Of a DNA stretch of 64,000 bases, positions 15,672-27,693 are shown one piece after another. Source of the stretch: Centroberyx gerrardi (lineage: Eukaryota; Chordata; Actinopteri; Beryciformes; Berycidae); assembly GCF_048128805.1 (NCBI RefSeq), contig NC_136010.1, positions 19,348,980 through 19,412,979 on the forward strand, in the 5' to 3' direction. Position 1 is the stretch's first letter; each line of letters starts with the position of its first letter. The translations under genes were made by a program, and so were the position numbers. The notes under the pieces are model-generated. The model saw only the letters and a program-made list of their open reading frames with translations. It searched no databases and had not been told where the DNA came from.

Positions 15672-18600
15672 CGTGCGTGTGTGTGTGTGTGGGTGTGTGT
15701 GTGTGTGTGTGTGTGGCGTTTTGGTGGTGGGGGTTGGGTGTTGAAATAAAGCAGCTTTGTGCCTTATGAACTTGAGCCACAAGTACCAGCTGGCAGGCTG
15801 TTATGCAATGACAACAGAGATGCACACACACAGTATATGGTGCATATGGCCACAATGTTGCATCCACACATACATGACACCCCCCCCCTCCACCCCCACC
15901 CCCCGCCTCTCTTTGTGTGGGCCCTTTATTCTGACTCCAGCAGTCCCACACACAGACAGTCAGACCCACTGCCAGATTGAGTGTGGTGAGGAGTCAGAGA
16001 GGAGGAGGGGGTGGAGGGGGGTAGTATGAGGCAGAGGGAGATTATTTCTCCCATCTTCTCTTCCCTCTCTTAACTGCCGTGGGATTTACGGCCAGGCTTA
16101 CGTCAGCGACCTCATTTCCTGCTTGGCTGGCGGTGCAGAAAGGTGGTTGGAATGTACTGGTCCTGATGCAGATTTGGTGAGATGTTCGATACTGGATTGA
16201 TGCTGGCGTAACGCGGACACAAACTGGTCTAGACCTCAACAGCATCAGTGATGGGAATCGGGCTCAAGTTTACTTCAGCTTTGTGCACGCAGTAACACTC
16301 CAGATTTTCAGTTTTGACTTTTCCTCAACATTTTGAATGTGCTGGAGATAATCCTGTGTATGTTTGTGTTTTTGTGTTAAATCCTCTCCTGGTGCGACAC
16401 CTGTTGTTGTATTAGTAATTTTTGGCTGCAGGGAGCCGCTGAGTCAAACTCAAGAATGTCTGTGGGCTGGGTACTGACATCATGTCTCCAACGCAAAGTA
16501 TGTTCATAAATTATATGACTCCTCACTGTGGGAGTGCCTGTATGAGTGCGGTGTAAAGAGAGAAGGTGCAGCCTCTACTGCATGTCTGTCTTCACTTAGG
16601 GAGCCATACTGTTTGTGTTTGATTAAGGAACTGGCTTACAGACAGCTTCTCTTGGGGATGAATTGTGGGGACACACAACTGAATGATCAGCTTACCCTCT
16701 TTGCAATAATAATCCTATTTTTAAGATTATTTCTGCATTTCTGCTTTGTTAGGTAGTGCAGGCAGAGAGCGACTGATATACAACAAAAGTCCTGAGCCAG
16801 GTTCGAACCACATTGCATAACATTGCGGTATGCACCTTAGTACTTGAAGCACCAGGAGAATCCACCTGTGATATTTTTAGAGTGCCAGTGCATGTCTGAC
16901 CTCTGATCAGCTCGTATTGTACCTCAGCACAGAAGTATGAAAGTGTGAATCCCAAAGCTGTCCTTGCCTCCACAGGAAGATCTGTGTGCACTGTAAGTGT
17001 GTGCGGGAGGAGCATGCCGTGCGCTCGGTGCCGGGCCAGCTGGAAAAGATGATGACGAAGCTGGTCTCCGACTTCCAGAGACACTCCATCTCTGACGACG
17101 ACTCGGGCTGCGCCTCCGAGGAGTACGCCTGGGTCCCACCTGGGCTCAAGCCCGAACAGGTCACAACCAGCGCACACACAAGACACAAGACACATACATT
17201 TGTACTACACAAGCATGTACGATGCACACAGTCACTGCATGGACATGTCCACACATATACTCAAACACTTGCATATGCATGGGAAAGAAAAATAATGAAT
17301 TCAGTGTTTTAGATTTATAGTAACTGAAAAAAGAAAGCTCTGTACAACATATGATGTTTTTGTCGTTTTTTCTTTTTGTCTTCTCATACAGGTATACCAG
17401 TATTTCAGCTGTATACCAGAGGACAGGGTGCCTTATGTGAACAGTCCAGGAGAGAGAAACCGCATCAAACAGCTGCTCCACCAGCTACCAGCCCATGACA
17501 GTGAGGTAACACCACTTTTATTGGAGTTTTTATTGGAGTTTGTTGGAGATTGGAGTGTATTGGAGTTTGATTGTCCCAGACCTGGGGCTTCACTACTGCT
17601 GTATTATTACAGTGTGGTGATATGGCAGCTTTATACACTCCTTGAATCTTGCAAGTGTACTAGATTGTAGTCATCACATGGCTCAGCATTGTAACAGGAC
17701 TGCAACAGCTGTAGTTGATCCTTCTTCCTGGCCCTAAGAGGTGAATGTGGTTTATAGATTCTTTCAGCATCCGTATATCAACAAGAGTGTCTGTGTGTTT
17801 TCTTCCAGCCCCAATACTGCAACTCTCTGGATGAGGAGGAGAAGAAGGAGCTGCGTCTGTTCAGTCAGCAGAGGAAGAGGGAAAACTTGGGCAGAGGCAT
17901 CGTCAGACTCTTCCCAGTAACCATGACGGGAGCCATCTGCCAACAGGTAGAGCCGCATGTACAGTTTACATTCAGGGAATTTAGCTGGAAGCTCTGCAGA
18001 GTGAAGAGGCTTTAATTCCTAAATCAGAAGCATTAGTGTCCACACAATATATAGTAAGGAGTATTCCTGTGTCTCTGTAATATGTATGTATGCAAGAGCA
18101 GGGCTATTAAAAAAAATCAGAGCTACATAGAATTTGAATTTATTTGAGACCGGAGCGATTTCAGGTGCAAGTAGGTGCAGGTATTGCTCAGGGGCCACAA
18201 TGCTCACTGGGGTGTAATGATCATAGAGCTGCATAAGCAAACTGCTGAGCGAAACTGACACATTAGAGCTTTTTACCATTAGTAAGAGGATACACCATCG
18301 AACTTCCTTCCCACTCCACCCTCATCCGCCCACCTCTGATTTTCCAGTGCGGCAGGCAGATCAGCGGCGGGGACATAGCGGTGTTTGCCAGTCGGGCCGG
18401 GCAAAGCAGCTGCTGGCACCCTCAGTGTTTCCAGTGCGCCTCCTGCAGCGAGCTGCTGGTCGATCTGATCTACTTCTACCAGGACGGGCAGATCTACTGC
18501 GGCCGGCACCACGCTGAGAGGCTCAAGCCCCGCTGCCAGGCCTGCGATGAGGTGACTGTCTGACCCGCTCACCAAGATCTCACCCTGTGTCTCACCAGCA

Positions 18601-21600
18601 GCATTAGATCACAGCGGGGCCTCTGGGGACACGGCTTAGTAAGAGTCAGAGAGCAGGAAACATATTGATTCCTTTAGCCAGGAGGTAACCTGTGGTTTCC
18701 TAATATATCATCATTAAATGAATCATCAGCCCCTGTCAGCGGCTTTACTACTGGCGTATTTCATAATTTCCCCTGATCTCTGCACATTAGAAGTTTGTGG
18801 GGAATAAAGCCAACACTTCCCCCTGCTGTCAGCCTCCACTTGTTTTGAATGGCCTCGCTATGTGTGACTTAAGAGATTAGCTGACGTAGTCGACTAATAG
18901 ATCTGGCACAACTGACCTACAAGAGTTCTTTGGACCCAGACGACAGCTAAGCCTGCAACAGGAGGGCGCAGATAGCATCTTTTTTTTTATATCTTATTAA
19001 CCCAAATCCTCTGCACTCTTTTTTTTTTTTTTTTTTATGATCGTAACTTGTTTACTTCTCTATCCGTGAAATCATTACGGCTGTGCTGAGCGACCGCTCT
19101 TTCGCTCTGTCTCGATTCCAGATCATTCTAGCGGACGAGTGTACGGAAGCAGAGGGGAGACACTGGCACATGAAGCACTTCTGTTGTTTTGAGTGCGAGG
19201 CGGCGCTGGGCGGTCAGCGTTACATCATGAGGGAGAGTCGGCCGTACTGCTGCTCCTGCTACGAGTCTCTCTACGCAGAATACTGTGATACCTGCGGAGA
19301 ACACATAGGTACTGAATTAAGTTTGAAAAGTCTGTGCTTTACTGTGATTTTAGTTCTGAAGTAGGACGAGAAGCAGTGGTAACACATCATTGTAATAAAA
19401 AAGACTGCAAATGGTCAAGAAATATTTTATTTTTAATGAATAATAATTAAATGTTATTCTTCTGCCAAGCAATATAGTTCTTGAACAGTAGATAAACAAA
19501 GCTAAGTGACATGTAAGTAGTCGTATGATTGATGATTTTTGGTTAGTGCATTAATATTTAAATTAGCTGTTATGCAGCTGTGTGTTTATCATTATTTATT
19601 TAGAATGGCTTCAAACATAACTCAGCCAATCTGAGGAACCACTGAGATGCATACATGCTGTATACACACATACTGTAATCATAAAAATACACACATACAC
19701 ATGTCTCTATTATTGTTTGCCCATTTTCAAGTTGTGCAGCTTACACAAATGATATGTGTAATAGTGACATAATTCCCTCTCAGGTATAGACCAGGGCCAG
19801 ATGACGTACGAGGGCCAACACTGGCACGCCGTGGAGTCGTGTTTCTGCTGCGCCCGCTGTCGACTTCCGCTGCTGGGGCGACCCTTCCTCCCTCGAGGGG
19901 GTCTCATCTTCTGCTCCAGGCCCTGTTCGTTGGGCGAGGACCCCGATAACTCAGACTCCTGTGACTCAGCGCTGCAGAGCAGGCCGCCTCAGCACAGACG
20001 CTGTGGGACAGCAGAGAAAACCCAGCAGCCACAGCGCGGTTCCCCACAACAGCCACCAGAGGGCGTCAACCCCCCCATAACTCCTGCAAAAGACTGCATT
20101 CATACTGCAGTGGAAAACAGAGGTGAATGCGCTGGTGTGGTAGTCAGATGTTATGGAGGTCAAGCATTGAGACAAACTTGACCCAGTGAAAACATGTTTT
20201 AGACAGACTTTAAACTATTATTTTCTCTTTATTTCAACACATGTGTCTGCTCTGCTTCTCTCAGGTGTCCACTGCACTACTCCAGTTCAAAATGGAGTTC
20301 CTTCACCCAGTGGTCATCCTTTCCCCAGAGGCTCCTTCTCGCCCCTTCCTCACATTCATCTAGGAAACGGCTTAGGGCCATCTTGGCCTGACGACCTGCC
20401 ACATTACAGTTTACTGCCTGGGGACTGTGGCGTCAAACCTCTAGTCAGTGGTCTTGAGTTCCAGGCAGAGCTAAATGGATATACTGGACACCCGCTAACT
20501 AGCATTAACTCCAGAGGAACCTCTACTGCTAAGGACTGTAGGAACTGGGTGGAACGGAGTAGTCAAGTTATGCAAGGTATCAGAAATCACCGAAAGCTCA
20601 TGTACTTGAATTGCCTAATAGAAAAGAGGTTGCTTCAGTATTCTCATACTGTAACACAAACTTCACATCTCTGTGATGCGCATTAGCCTTGTTGAAATCT
20701 GTCCAGGTTTTTGTTGAACAATTAATTCGTACTTATTTTGGCTTTGTTTAACTATAACGTTCCCCCCGTCTCTCTATTCCCAGTGTTTCCTCCCCAGAAA
20801 AGCTCCGTGTCACAAGTTAACCACCTCGTTCCACCTGAGTCGCCTCCTCCCCCGCACGCCAACCCCCCCAGCCTCCCGCCGCCGCTGCCCACCAAGTCTC
20901 GGGATTTGATGCCCCGGGATTCACCGCCGCCAAGTCTCCCCCAGCCAGAGGACGGACCCTCCGACACTCCCGCACCCCAGTTTTCTCGCAGCGGGACGGC
21001 CAGGGTGAGCTTCAGAGAGCCAATCAGCAGCAGCTATTCTGTCGACGAGGATGAGGATGATGACGAAGACGAGAATGAGGAGGAGCGAGCAGAGGGCGAG
21101 GAAAACCAGCCAGATGAGGATGAGATGGAGGGCGGTTTTGGACGCAGGTTACACCTACAGAAAGGCATTCCACCTCAGATGGATCTACTGGGTAAGAAAA
21201 TGCTTTGGACTTACCTTCTGCTTTTGGAGAATTCAACTTAATTAACATAACCTAATTGTCCCTTCTCTCTCAAACCTTTTCCAAACAGACGGATCCTGTT
21301 ACCACCAGCGCAGTTTGCGGAGAGGGTGGAGCCGTTGCCGCATCCCCTCGGACTCCACCCTCCACCTGGGCACAGAGAGGCGCTTCCGACGCTCCCGGCC
21401 CGACCGTCCCCGGCTGGAAACCCTGGACTGGAGAGGCGAGAAGGAGAGGGACAGGGGCCCCGCCAACGCCCCCTCGCTCACCCTCCAGCCGGGCCAGTGC
21501 AAACACGAAGACTGTTCCACCTGCTCCTCGTCCTCAGACTCGGAGGAAGAAGGCTTCTTCCTGGGCCAGCCCATACCGCTGCCCCCGCAGCTCCGAAGGC

Positions 21601-21749
21601 ACCAGCCCGAGGAGGGCAAAGACAGAGAGGGAGAAGGGGAGAGGGAGAAGGAGGTGGAGAAAGAGTGGGGGTTGAGAGGCAGCATAAGGCGGAGGAGGGC
21701 CCACAGCCTCGGGGCAAAGGACAAAGATAAAAACTGTGCCATCTCCTAA
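1582..21749 (+). CDS. prickle3: Prickle planar cell polarity protein 3 (PET + three LIM domains), 11 coding exons
   Basis: Coding exons: 1582-1623, 8646-8728, 16976-17159, 17392-17505, 17809-17946, 18348-18551, 19122-19308, 19784-20122, 20265-20576, 20784-21191, 21289-21749. Phases agree at all junctions, giving 823 residues. The N-terminus [14 protein letters not shown] matches the PRICKLE3 start. A PET domain covers about residues 70-180 ([20 protein letters not shown], then [12 protein letters not shown]). Three zinc-binding LIM domains follow at about 188-375, beginning CGRQISGGD and ending near [11 protein letters not shown]. The rest is Pro-rich with an Asp/Glu run (about 620-650). The C-terminus KDKNCAIS holds a CaaX prenylation box, as in the family. 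Prickle proteins act at the membrane in planar cell polarity with Vangl and Dishevelled. The product is longer than human PRICKLE3 (about 615 aa), mainly through exons 9-10. The exon 9 region is the least conserved, so its boundaries are less certain. The family is certain; assignment to member 3 rests on the N- and C-terminal signatures. Confidence 0.95.
1624..8645 (+). other. prickle3 intron 1 (about 7 kb)
   Basis: GT-AG intron between the 14-residue first coding exon and the exon that begins [11 protein letters not shown]. It contains a (CA)n tract near 7589-7624 and otherwise unremarkable sequence. Short open frames at 2119-2334, 6085-6300 and 7710-8107 have no recognisable homology or splice structure and are treated as chance. 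Confidence 0.8.
7589..7624. repeat. (CA)n microsatellite
   Basis: CA repeat in prickle3 intron 1. Confidence 0.95.
12848..12867. repeat. Poly-G run of 20
   Basis: Homopolymer G on the + strand in prickle3 intron 2. It creates Gly-rich spurious frames. Confidence 0.95.
13975..14400. mobile_element. Possible old dispersed repeat in prickle3 intron 2
   Basis: The stretch containing CACCAAATTGTACTGATTGG, AAGCCATATCTCCTGAAATT and ACACCAAACTTGGTACATAG reads like a diverged fish interspersed repeat, based on a general impression of such sequences. No ends, duplication or coding region was found. Confidence 0.3.
15169..15192. repeat. (CA)n microsatellite
   Basis: CA repeat of about 24 bases in prickle3 intron 2. 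Confidence 0.9.
15630..15715. repeat. (GT)n microsatellite with GC interruptions
   Basis: About 85 bases of GT repeat in prickle3 intron 2, with GCGT variants in the middle. Confidence 0.97.
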
Positions 21750-22037
21750 CACCAACAACTCCCAACGTAGAAACACAGCGTATTATTTTCTAAATGACTG
21801 GGCAAGAGACATTTGTTATGTAAGCCGGCCCTTCATCGCTCTAGACCATTCACTGGAGTTTTCTCACTTCTGTTTTCCAGCTGTTCATCAGGTTTAGGAG
21901 GCTAACATAGACTTTGTTGAATCCAATACACCTATGCAGACTTTTCCAAAGGTGGGCTACAGCCATCGTTCCACAGGAGCACAACAACAGACTTCTTAGC
22001 AAAGGAAAGCAAAAGAAACCTCAGAAAAGTCACTACC

Positions 22038-22071
22038 AATAAACAAGATGTGACTGTAGAATGATAATAAA
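22038..22071 (+). other. Candidate poly(A) signals of prickle3
   Basis: Two AATAAA hexamers, at 22038-22043 and 22066-22071, lie about 300 bases after the prickle3 stop codon. Either could end the transcript with a 3' UTR of roughly 0.3 kb. This is inferred from motif and position only. Confidence 0.45.
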
Positions 22072-22079
22072 CACACAAT

Positions 22080-23075
22080 GTATGAATCATGGTTTGAATT
22101 TGTCCGTGTAAAAGTGATAAATGATGAGGTGTTTTTAAAAAATTTTTTACATTCTTGGACTGTTGATGGAATGATTTATGGAGTCCTCATTCAAACACTG
22201 TAGTGTGTTTAACAGTAACTGTTGTCAACATGCAGTCAGGTGATCACTGAGTTTACATATTCCCAACAGTCACACATGCAAAGCTGGTGTGTGTGATCAT
22301 GAACTGGCAGCCCAATTGTTTTCAAGCCCATTCCTCCAACATGGTTTGCAAAAGGAACAACAATTGAGTTATATCTTCTTTCTTATTGTATTTCCACCTT
22401 TTCTTCTGTGCTCTTATGTGCAATTTTACATGGCTGTGATGTTATGTTACAGTTATGAATACTAGTTGGCCAAGTATCATGGGATGACTGTGTGATGACA
22501 AAAACAAACCATGGTAGTTTTATACTGTGTAAATCAAAAGGATATCTATTTGTGTGCATATTGGAGGGTAACCTATGGTTGTTGTTAGTGTTTGTTGTAC
22601 AGTCCGCTAAGGAAATACTGCAAAATCTATATGCATTTTTTGAGTCTCTGATCAAAACAAATCTTATTTCTTCAGCTATTTTCATATTCTTGGGTGTAGG
22701 TCACTGTTCCTTTTTATTTTGTGGGATAAGACACTATCAAACTGCATTTCCAGAGAGTATGATGGTAGTTTCTGTTTCTCTGATTCTGTAAGACAATTTT
22801 ATGGAAACATTAAATTTGTCTAAATCGTTTTTCTGTTGTGCTTTATTTTCACACTTATGCCTATTCAACATAGGGCTTTGAAAACCTGGATGAATTATAA
22901 ATGGTCAGCAATTAGCCATGCAACAACATTGTAAGATTTAGGATTGTTCTCATGATTTTTATAGTGACAAACACATTGATGTCTATGGTACCAACAGACT
23001 GAGAGTGTTTCTCATAAAACAACATAAGACAAGGTCACATGACCAGAGAAGTGAGTCTGCTTCCTTGTGTGAGAG
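22080..23075. other. Intergenic stretch between prickle3 and fam110a, no gene seen
   Basis: AT-rich sequence with several short open frames (for example 22383-22685 - and 22492-22791 +) that overlap each other on opposite strands and lack recognisable protein character. Nothing functional is supported here. Confidence 0.5.
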
Positions 23076-23099
23076 TGATTGGACCAACCAGCCAGGAGG

Positions 23100-23277
23100 G
23101 GGAGGGCACAGGAGGAGCACATGAGTTGTCAAACAGGTTTATCTTGTGCACTGCTTAGTGGTTTCACACACATTCACACGCATTCTCTCCAGCAGGATTG
23201 TACAGTCCCTCTGCATTGTGGCAGGCCGGGCTACAAGGAGAGGCCCAGAGCTCAGGAGATCAACAGGGATTGCCAAG
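23100..23277 (+). other. fam110a: Possible upstream non-coding first exon (fam110a alternative promoter)
   Basis: A GC-richer patch ends in the strong donor CCAAG|GTGAGT at 23277/23278 and has no long open frame. fam110a, the next + strand gene, has its coding exon preceded by an acceptor, so it needs an upstream non-coding exon. This patch could be one of two alternatives. Its 5' limit is a guess. Confidence 0.25.
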
Positions 23278-24168
23278 GTGAGTTATCTTTGGAAAGTCCA
23301 AAATCCTGTCTTTGAGATTGTGCCCAAACAGCTAACAACTAACCAACGCCTTCGTACAAACAGACTTGTCAGGACAAGACTGAGCATAGGCCTTGACTGC
23401 TTTGTGGGACCTTTTCAGCTGTTTACCTGCCTTGTGTGTTTCTATTTGTCTCTAGCTTCCTGTTTCACTCCATGTTTGTCTGCTCCTCTCCAAAACAGAA
23501 CATGCAAGGACTTGACTCAGAGAAACACTAAATTGGAGGTTCTATTTTTGTTAGCCTGACCGACCTCTTCACATTCCTCTGCGGTTTGTGATACAGTATT
23601 ACCTTAATGATGTGCCATAAATCATGGTGCCAAATGCTCTCACTCATTATCGGTGAAGGGAGTTCAGTGAGTTTCAGAAGTCGGGGAGATCTGGAGACAT
23701 CAAGGTTGTGTCACGGAGGTAAGCCGGGCAGAAAGCTGAATAGCTCTATCAGCAGGAGTTTGGCCTGGCTCAGACTGGAATGAGAAATATTTTGAGAATG
23801 TGACTGGCAGATGCAGACTATTCAAGCGGCATATTTTAAACACACACACGCTTTCCTCTTAAGGACACGCAGAAGTGTTTTATTATCCAAATTAACATGC
23901 CTGTGTTTGCCAAGTTCATTATTATGACCTCCACTACAGTCAAAGGCTTGCAAGTGTAAACAGAGAGGGATGGTTTATGACTTTGCTGAACCTGTAGAGT
24001 GTTGTAGCTCAGGGGGAAGCCCACTACAAAGCCTAGCAACTGGGAGCTTTATTTAAAGATGAGGAAGCACTGTTCCCCTAACAGCTGTTGGTGTGTGTGA
24101 TAGGCTCTGTCTAAGTATGCCTCCAAACAATAGCTTGTTGACAGCTGTCCTGCTGCAACCCCCCCCAC

Positions 24169-24305
<137 letters not shown>

Positions 24306-24529
24306 TTTCTTCTGCCACTCTCACTCTTTTCACAGGCCCCATAGTGACTGAAAATGAAGTGTCAGTTGTATTGTGTGTTTGTCTAAGGAGAGATGGATGG
24401 GTGGGAGTAATTGTTCACATTTGTCGGCACTGGCAGCCAATGAACTTATAAGATGTGTAATGTTTCAAGCTGGCGATTGGCTGCATCCTAAAGTTTCCTT
24501 AGTGAAAGGGGGAGGGACTATGGCAGTAG

Positions 24530-24955
24530 ACTTGTTGAGTCTGCAGTGTGCTGTGTTGGAGTGCTAAAAGAGCGTCTGACAAAGAGATGCTCGTCTCTTG
24601 AGGTAAATGTTTGTATATGTTCATTTGAATACTTTATCTGTCTCTGTTTTACATACGCTCCCGGTTTACTAGCGTTTCACTGATGTCTTTGTTTGCATTG
24701 CTGTTTGCTGATGCGGTGTCTCTCTTTTCCCACAGGAAGTCCAAATGTCAAGGCAGTAGGGTTCAAGTGAGATGCTGGAGTTATATCTCTTCAAGAGTGA
24801 AACGGAGCTGATCATGAGAGCAACTTAGACAGACTTTCTTTACTTCTGTAGAACAAAGTGAGGACATTTACGCCAAGGTGACCAAAGAAAAAGCTGTAAA
24901 TAGAAGGTGGACAAGGACGGGCCGACTACTGCCTACTCCCCATCTCTTTAGCATA
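24530..24955 (+). other. fam110a: fam110a 5' UTR: non-coding exon 1 (to 24602) and start of exon 2 (from 24736)
   Basis: A donor GAG|GTAAATG at 24602/24603 and an acceptor TTTCCCACAG at 24735 define a short intron just before the fam110a coding exon. The start of exon 1 is not visible. In exon 2 a non-AUG frame is open upstream of the chosen ATG, but the family protein begins MPVE/MPVD, so the region to 24955 is taken as untranslated. Confidence 0.5.
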
Positions 24956-26203
24956 ATGCCTGTGGAGGCTCTCCAGTCCCCACTGAGGCAACCAGTGAGG
25001 ACTGCTGGTGCAGCTACACCCCCGCGCCTGCGGCTCAAGGGGCCAGCGGGGCCGGACTTCTACCGGCAATGCCCGACAGCAGCAGGAAGACCAAAGCAGA
25101 GTGCAGTGGAGAGGCTGGAAGCAGACAAGGCTAAATATGTAAAGAGTCAGGTTGCCCTCTCCAAGCAGCAGCCAGTCAGAGCTGCTGAAGTGCGGAGGCC
25201 TCTGCTAATATCGAGCACAACACTGCGGCCCACCAGGAAGACCGCGACCCGCCCAGCAACACAGCAGGGGGGCGTCCCGCTCAACCTGGAGCACCTGAGC
25301 AACCTGATCAGCGGGGTGAACGATGGGCCTCTCCCCACTACCACAACAAGTCACAATCCTGACTGCGCTACCACTACACACAGCTCTCCCTGCCCCAGTC
25401 CTGCGGGGGCAGAGCACAAAGCAGAGCGACCCTGTCCTGACTGGTCCAGTCCAGCTAAGGTGAGGTTGCAGGCCTCTGGCCCGGCCAGAGCGGAGAACCT
25501 TAGTCCTGCTGGGTCTCCGGCTGCAGTGGCCATACGCAGAGTGGACGTCATGCCCCAGGCCGGGCCGCTGAGGACGCCCTGCAGACTGCAGCAGTACATC
25601 CGGCAGCCTCTTCAGCCCGTACCTTTACATTCCCAGTTTCCACTCCGCCCGGCTACTTCCAACCTGCGTCTCTTCCTCCCCAGAACAACACCCGGCACCT
25701 TTCCTCTGAAACCTGTTCTTGCTCCATCTAAACCTGACCCCCCTCCCTCCTCTCCTGTCATGGCCCACCACCCTGCCCCACCTCCTCCCACCCTCCGCGT
25801 TTTCCCCCCTCCCTCCCCAGCGATTACTCGTTTGTCTTCCTCCAGCTCCAGGAAACGCCCCTCTCTGACCCGTTCCAAATCGGACATGAGTGACCGATAC
25901 TCCCGAGCCGGGACAGAGCTGGAGCGCTTCTTCAACCTGTGCGGTCTGAACCCTTCGGAGCTGCAGGTGTTGACGGGACCAGGTTCTGACATTGTGTCCA
26001 TGACCCGTTTCCGTAGTGCCAGCGCTCCGGGGTCCGAGTGCGCAGGTTCTGGCAGAGAGGATGAGGATGAGGAGACTGGTGGTGACGCTGCAGAGCGAGT
26101 TCCCTATGGGGTCTCTGTCATTGAGAGAAATGCAAGAGTGATCAAATGGCTGTATGGACTCCGTCAGGCCAAGGACAATGCTAGTAAGAGCACCAACTTG
26201 TAG
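24956..26203 (+). CDS. fam110a: FAM110A, centrosome-associated protein, single coding exon
   Basis: The frame encodes 415 residues. The start MPVEALQSP was chosen because it aligns with the FAM110A N-terminus (MPVDTL). The open frame extends 26 codons further upstream without a family match. The conserved N-terminal block follows (a GPDFYR segment, then SAVERLEADKAKYVKSQ at about 45-65). The middle is Pro/Ser/Thr-rich and includes the FAM110A-type segment AIRRVDVMP. The conserved C-terminal block has SLTRSKSDMSDRYSRAG, ELERFFNLCGL and VPYGVSVIERNARVIKWLYG. The last block matches FAM110A better than FAM110B. FAM110 proteins localise to centrosomes and spindle poles, and FAM110A has been linked to mitotic progression. 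The intronless coding region is normal for the family. It is longer than the human protein (about 295 aa) because the low-complexity middle is expanded. Confidence 0.94.
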   Translation: MPVEALQSPLRQPVRTAGAATPPRLRLKGPAGPDFYRQCPTAAGRPKQSAVERLEADKAKYVKSQVALSKQQPVRAAEVRRPLLISSTTLRPTRKTATRPATQQGGVPLNLEHLSNLISGVNDGPLPTTTTSHNPDCATTTHSSPCPSPAGAEHKAERPCPDWSSPAKVRLQASGPARAENLSPAGSPAAVAIRRVDVMPQAGPLRTPCRLQQYIRQPLQPVPLHSQFPLRPATSNLRLFLPRTTPGTFPLKPVLAPSKPDPPPSSPVMAHHPAPPPPTLRVFPPPSPAITRLSSSSSRKRPSLTRSKSDMSDRYSRAGTELERFFNLCGLNPSELQVLTGPGSDIVSMTRFRSASAPGSECAGSGREDEDEETGGDAAERVPYGVSVIERNARVIKWLYGLRQAKDNASKSTNL

Positions 26204-26629
26204 GATTATGGTAAATGGATGTGTACTAAACTGGTGTAAAGTAAAAACAACATTTCAGAACTCATGGATGATAATTGGATTAAACTGGTAGTAAATTGAG
26301 GTATTTGTTCATAAATTTGGTTTACTGTACAGCTTAGTGTTGGACGGAATTTGTTTGACATGTCATTCCTGATTGGTTCCCCCATTTGATTACAAAAGTG
26401 AAACTTTTGCGTTGAAATTTTGATTTTGGTTAATCACAGATCAAGGAGTGATATTGTTACTCTGATAGACTTAAAAGGTTTTCTTTTGTTTTGTTGTTAT
26501 TATTATTTTGACTTTTCAAAAGGTTTTCCTGTCTCATACTGGGGCTGTTAAGTGTATTGTTGTAGTTGTCCTACTATTGGAATACCATGAAGGGTCAACA
26601 AATCACTTTCTGTGTCTGGAAATAACAGA

Positions 26630-26635
26630 ATTAAA
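26630..26635 (+). other. Candidate poly(A) signal (ATTAAA) of fam110a
   Basis: ATTAAA lies about 430 bases after the fam110a stop. A canonical AATAAA follows at about 26715. Motif and position are the only evidence. Confidence 0.35.
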
Positions 26636-26954
26636 GATTTAATGATGCAATCATCATGTTTAGCTCTGTGTCATCCTGTTCTTTTACCTTAGAGAATCAC
26701 ACCAAAAACATTAAAATAAAGATTTCTACTTAGGAGTCCCAACAGAAATAAATCAGTCCAGGAAGCCAATCTGATAGTTCACACCAGGGAACCAGTTTTA
26801 GTGATGATTTGAAGCAGAATTGCAGGTAGATCAATGTAGATGAAGAAGTACCATAAGAAAGTGTGAAACCCATAATCAAAATATCATTTGTAATGTTTTC
26901 TCATATCATTAAGATCTAGGAAATGAAATTATAGTGATTTCAAACAACTATTTT

Positions 26955-27172
26955 TCATTTTGCCAATGATGCTCTTAAGGAGAAGAAGCTTGTTTTTTCG
27001 GGTTCAGCCCGTCCACTGCTCTCTGCTGTGGCCTTGATGCTGCTGTCAGGCTTTGGGTAGAAATCTTTAAGGACATGGAGCGTGGGATTAATAGGCCGAG
27101 CTTGAGCGATGGAGAGAAGTTTCATGGCCACTCCACAAGAGGTCAGGCCAGTCCATATTGATATATGTGGTT
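26955..27172 (-). other. Coding-like patch of unknown nature (about 71 codons open)
   Basis: A GC-richer island in AT-rich intergenic DNA. The - strand frame is open from 27172 to a TGA at 26955-26957, including MKLLSIAQARPINPTLHVLK and a hydrophilic C-terminus ending SLRASLAK. I do not recognise the protein. The + strand also has an open frame through the same bases, so the patch may simply lack stops because of its composition. It could be a terminal exon, an exapted repeat or a gene remnant. Confidence 0.2.
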
Positions 27173-27693
27173 AAATGGTAACTTGTTTCACATCCTCAAC
27201 TGTATATGTTCACATTCCACGATGTAAAACATAAACTTCTATCTATCTAACCCTCATTTAGTTTTGTTTTTTCAGTTGCTGGGATGGATACAATTTGTAT
27301 AATTTGACATTTAAATATACAGTATAGTTTTAAATATAAAATATAGTATGGTACTTCACAAATTATGCATTATCAAGGAACAGATAATGGGCTTTGTTGT
27401 TCACATCTTATTCTAATATAGCCTGAAGAGCCAAATTCATTCATTCATTCTCAAAAATGAGGTCGGTTGAAAAGGAGCATCTCGCTTTCAAAGAGAAAGG
27501 AGCTGTTCAACCAGATTCCATTGTCAGACAAGTGGGATTTATAAGAGCGCCTGTGTGCGCACAGAGGGAGACCCATTGTTGGCAAAAGCAAGCAGCAGTT
27601 GTTTCTAAACCTAAAGTGGAAGATTGCAGCTGGTTGTAGGATTATTTCCTTGGCATGGATCGTTTGTGCAGTTGTCACTCCTAACTCCAAAAG

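Larger units (their letters stand above)
8729..16975 (+). other. prickle3 intron 2 (about 8.2 kb)
   Basis: The largest intron of the gene. It holds microsatellites at 9898-9921, 15169-15192 and 15630-15715, a poly-G run at 12848-12867 and an AT-rich near-palindrome around 11983-12016. A stretch at about 13975-14400 reads like an old dispersed repeat. No exon was recognised inside it. Frames around 14960-15484 and 15546-15980 come from the simple repeats. Confidence 0.75.

Noticed and set aside
15546-15969. His/Thr-rich frames on the - strand
   Set aside because: Produced by the (GT)n/(CA)n repeat in prickle3 intron 2.
18279-18575. 98-codon - strand frame
   Set aside because: Opposite-strand shadow of the prickle3 LIM1 exon (18348-18551).
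21256-21776. Several overlapping frames of 80-147 codons on both strands
   Set aside because: They are shadows of the GC-rich last coding exon of prickle3, whose frame is fixed by homology and by the KNCAIS end.
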